From: Desulfobacterales bacterium
GTDB lineage: Bacteria > Desulfobacterota > Desulfobacteria > Desulfobacterales > UBA11574
Assembly (NCBI GenBank): GCA_030601485.1
Contig: JAUVTO010000098.1
Coordinates: 1 to 6,617 of the forward strand
Length of the DNA stretch: 6,617 nucleotides
Direction: 5' to 3'
Below, in pieces: positions 5,746 to 6,617 of the stretch (its first letter is position 1; every line of letters begins with the position of its first letter). A model generated the notes under the pieces. The model searched no databases and was not told where the DNA came from. It saw nothing but the letters and a program-made list of their open reading frames with translations. A program made the translations under genes and the position numbers.

Positions 5746-6021
5746 AAGCTTCCAGTTCTTTACATCTGATAGTTTGTAAACATTATTACCCGCCCGGTCC
5801 GAAATTATCCTGCGGAGAACATTCCTTGTTTCAAGATCTTTCAAACCTTCAAGTAACGAGGCTCGGGCACTGTTCCACATTTCAGAAAGTTTCTTGGTCG
5901 AGATCGTCGTGTCAGTGTCTGCAAGGCTGCAGCACATCAAATATACTGAAACCGTCTCCACCGAAAGTCCCCGTTCAAAAATCTTCTGGTTCATGGCCGG
6001 AGTTTTATTTTGTGAATTCAT
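5740..6021 (-). CDS. Small winged-helix-like putative DNA-binding protein
   Basis: This 93-residue minus-strand gene encodes a protein that reads as a single winged-helix domain. Predicted helices are at about 20-33 (VETVSVYLMCCSLA), 40-48 (STKKLSEMW) and 51-65 (ARASLLEGLKDLE, the likely recognition helix), followed by a wing (68-84) around RRIISDRAGNNVYKL. I do not recognise a named family. AAGGTG (plus-strand positions 6027-6032) lies five bases before the ATG and supports the start. The TAG stop overlaps the YkgJ-family stop by six bases in convergent orientation. It is divergent from murI, so it could regulate itself and murI, but that is inference. The fitting fold, good ribosome site and candidate promoter argue that it is a real gene. 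Confidence 0.7.
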   Translation of the reverse strand: MNSQNKTPAMNQKIFERGLSVETVSVYLMCCSLADTDTTISTKKLSEMWNSARASLLEGLKDLETRNVLRRIISDRAGNNVYKLSDVKNWKLL

Positions 6022-6058
6022 TTATGCACCTTGATTTTGGTCAGTTGTCATTTATCGT

Positions 6059-6085
6059 TTGCCATGGAAAGTAAATAAATATAAG
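6059..6085 (+). promoter_or_regulatory. Candidate promoter for murI
   Basis: TTGCCA (6059-6064) precedes TATAAG (6080-6085) by 15 bases. The -10 box physically overlaps the -10 box of the opposing candidate promoter, so the two would compete. The short spacer makes this uncertain. Confidence 0.3.
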
Positions 6086-6104
6086 CATATATAAAAAAAG
6101 TCAA
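6078..6104 (-). promoter_or_regulatory. Candidate promoter for the winged-helix gene
   Basis: Read on the minus strand, TTGACT (6099-6104) is followed after 15 bases by TATATT (6078-6083); both match the consensus at five of six positions. A 17-base spacer to TATTTA is an alternative. The transcript would start about 50 bases before the ATG. Confidence 0.45.
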
Positions 6105-6127
6105 ATTATCACACCCAGAGAAGGTGA

Positions 6128-6143
6128 CTTGTTCCATGACAAG
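6128..6143. repeat. Short inverted repeat in the murI leader
   Basis: CTTGT (6128-6132) and ACAAG (6139-6143) are inverted around TTCCATG-like spacer bases 6133-6138. It may be an operator half-site pair or a small leader hairpin. Five-base arms are weak evidence. Confidence 0.35.
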
Positions 6144-6176
6144 CTATAACAATAAAAAATTAAGAAAAAGAAAAAT

Positions 6177-6617
6177 ATGATTGGAATATTCGATTCAGGA
6201 ATAGGGGGACTTACCGTTGTCCGGTCACTTATGAAGCAACTCCCCGATTATGACATTATCTATTTTGGCGATACTGCTCGTACGCCATACGGAAGCAAGA
6301 GCCCCGAAACCGTGGTCGGATATGCTCTCGAAAATACCGAGTTCCTTTTAAAGCAAGGTGCAAAAATTATTGTGATGGCCTGCAATACCGCTTCAAGTGT
6401 GGCTTCTGATCGTGTGGCTGAAAACTTTGATATTCCTATATTCGAAGTTATATCTCCGGCATCAGTAAAAGCAGTGGAAAGTTCCAGAAATTTAATCATC
6501 GGGATTATCGGAACGCGGGCAACGGTAAAAAGCGGCATTTATGAAAAGAAAATCAAGGCAATGAAACCTAAGGCAAAGGTCTATTCAACAGCCTGCCCGC
6601 TTCTGGTTCCTTTGGTG
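6177..6617 (+). CDS. murI: Glutamate racemase, N-terminal part (truncated by window end)
   Basis: MurI interconverts L- and D-glutamate, supplying D-glutamate for peptidoglycan. The 147 codons present open with MIGIFDSGIGG, containing the catalytic-site D6-S7. They continue with YFGDTARTPYGSKS (29-42), the substrate-pocket motif, and ACNTAS (68-73) with the first catalytic cysteine C69. ACPLLVPLV at the very end matches the family interior. The second catalytic cysteine (usually in a GCTHYP-type motif) lies beyond the window, and the family is about 260-270 residues, so roughly half is seen. The ribosome site is weak, only an A/G-rich run (AAGAAAAAGA), but the start matches the conserved N-terminus. 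The gene is divergent from the winged-helix gene, with a leader of about 155 bases between them. Confidence 0.96.
   Translation, partial: MIGIFDSGIGGLTVVRSLMKQLPDYDIIYFGDTARTPYGSKSPETVVGYALENTEFLLKQGAKIIVMACNTASSVASDRVAENFDIPIFEVISPASVKAVESSRNLIIGIIGTRATVKSGIYEKKIKAMKPKAKVYSTACPLLVPLV

Overview
The window is a stretch of bacterial core genome. Gene content, gene order and protein sequence character suggest Desulfobacterota (Desulfobacterales-like, former deltaproteobacteria). That placement comes from recognising the families, not from a database search. All three stop codons are used normally by intact genes (TAA by recR and the YkgJ-family gene, TAG by dnaX and ybaB, TGA by the DUF1015 gene), so the genetic code is standard.

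Layout. (1) Positions 3-533, plus strand: the 3' part of a TrmN6/YfiC-type SAM-dependent methyltransferase gene. It has an in-frame TAA at 120-122, with clearly homologous sequence on both sides, so it is probably a nonsense pseudogene. (2) Positions 541-717: a non-coding element with perfect 11-bp terminal inverted repeats, flanked by the 7-bp direct repeat AACAGTC. It is built almost entirely on a 7-bp period. (3) Positions 729-2057, minus strand: a full-length DUF1015 protein. (4) Positions 2191-2465: a strong promoter followed by two tandem serine tRNAs, anticodons CGA and GGA. (5) Positions 2493-2676: a second non-coding repeat element. It has 8-bp-period arms in inverted orientation around a core with promoter-like and terminator-like sequences, and a GC-rich hairpin at its edge. 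(6) Positions 2738-5745, plus strand: an operon of dnaX, ybaB (ebfC), recR and a YkgJ-type cysteine-cluster gene, with short gaps or overlaps. (7) Positions 5740-6021, minus strand: a small winged-helix-like protein, convergent with and overlapping the operon end. (8) Positions 6177-6617, plus strand: the first 147 codons of murI (glutamate racemase), cut by the window edge. Its leader shares a divergent promoter region with the winged-helix gene.

How the genes relate. dnaX, ybaB and recR form a widely conserved replication and recombination-repair cluster: the clamp-loader subunit, a nucleoid-associated protein and the RecFOR mediator. The YkgJ-type gene is translationally coupled to recR. 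The tRNA pair, the DUF1015 gene and murI are separate housekeeping units. No defence system, CRISPR array, IS transposase or biosynthetic cluster is visible. The most interesting material is non-coding: two repeat elements of different sequence but the same design, a short fixed core plus two variable bases, repeated and then inverted around an AT-rich or regulatory centre. The interrupted methyltransferase gene lies right beside the first element.
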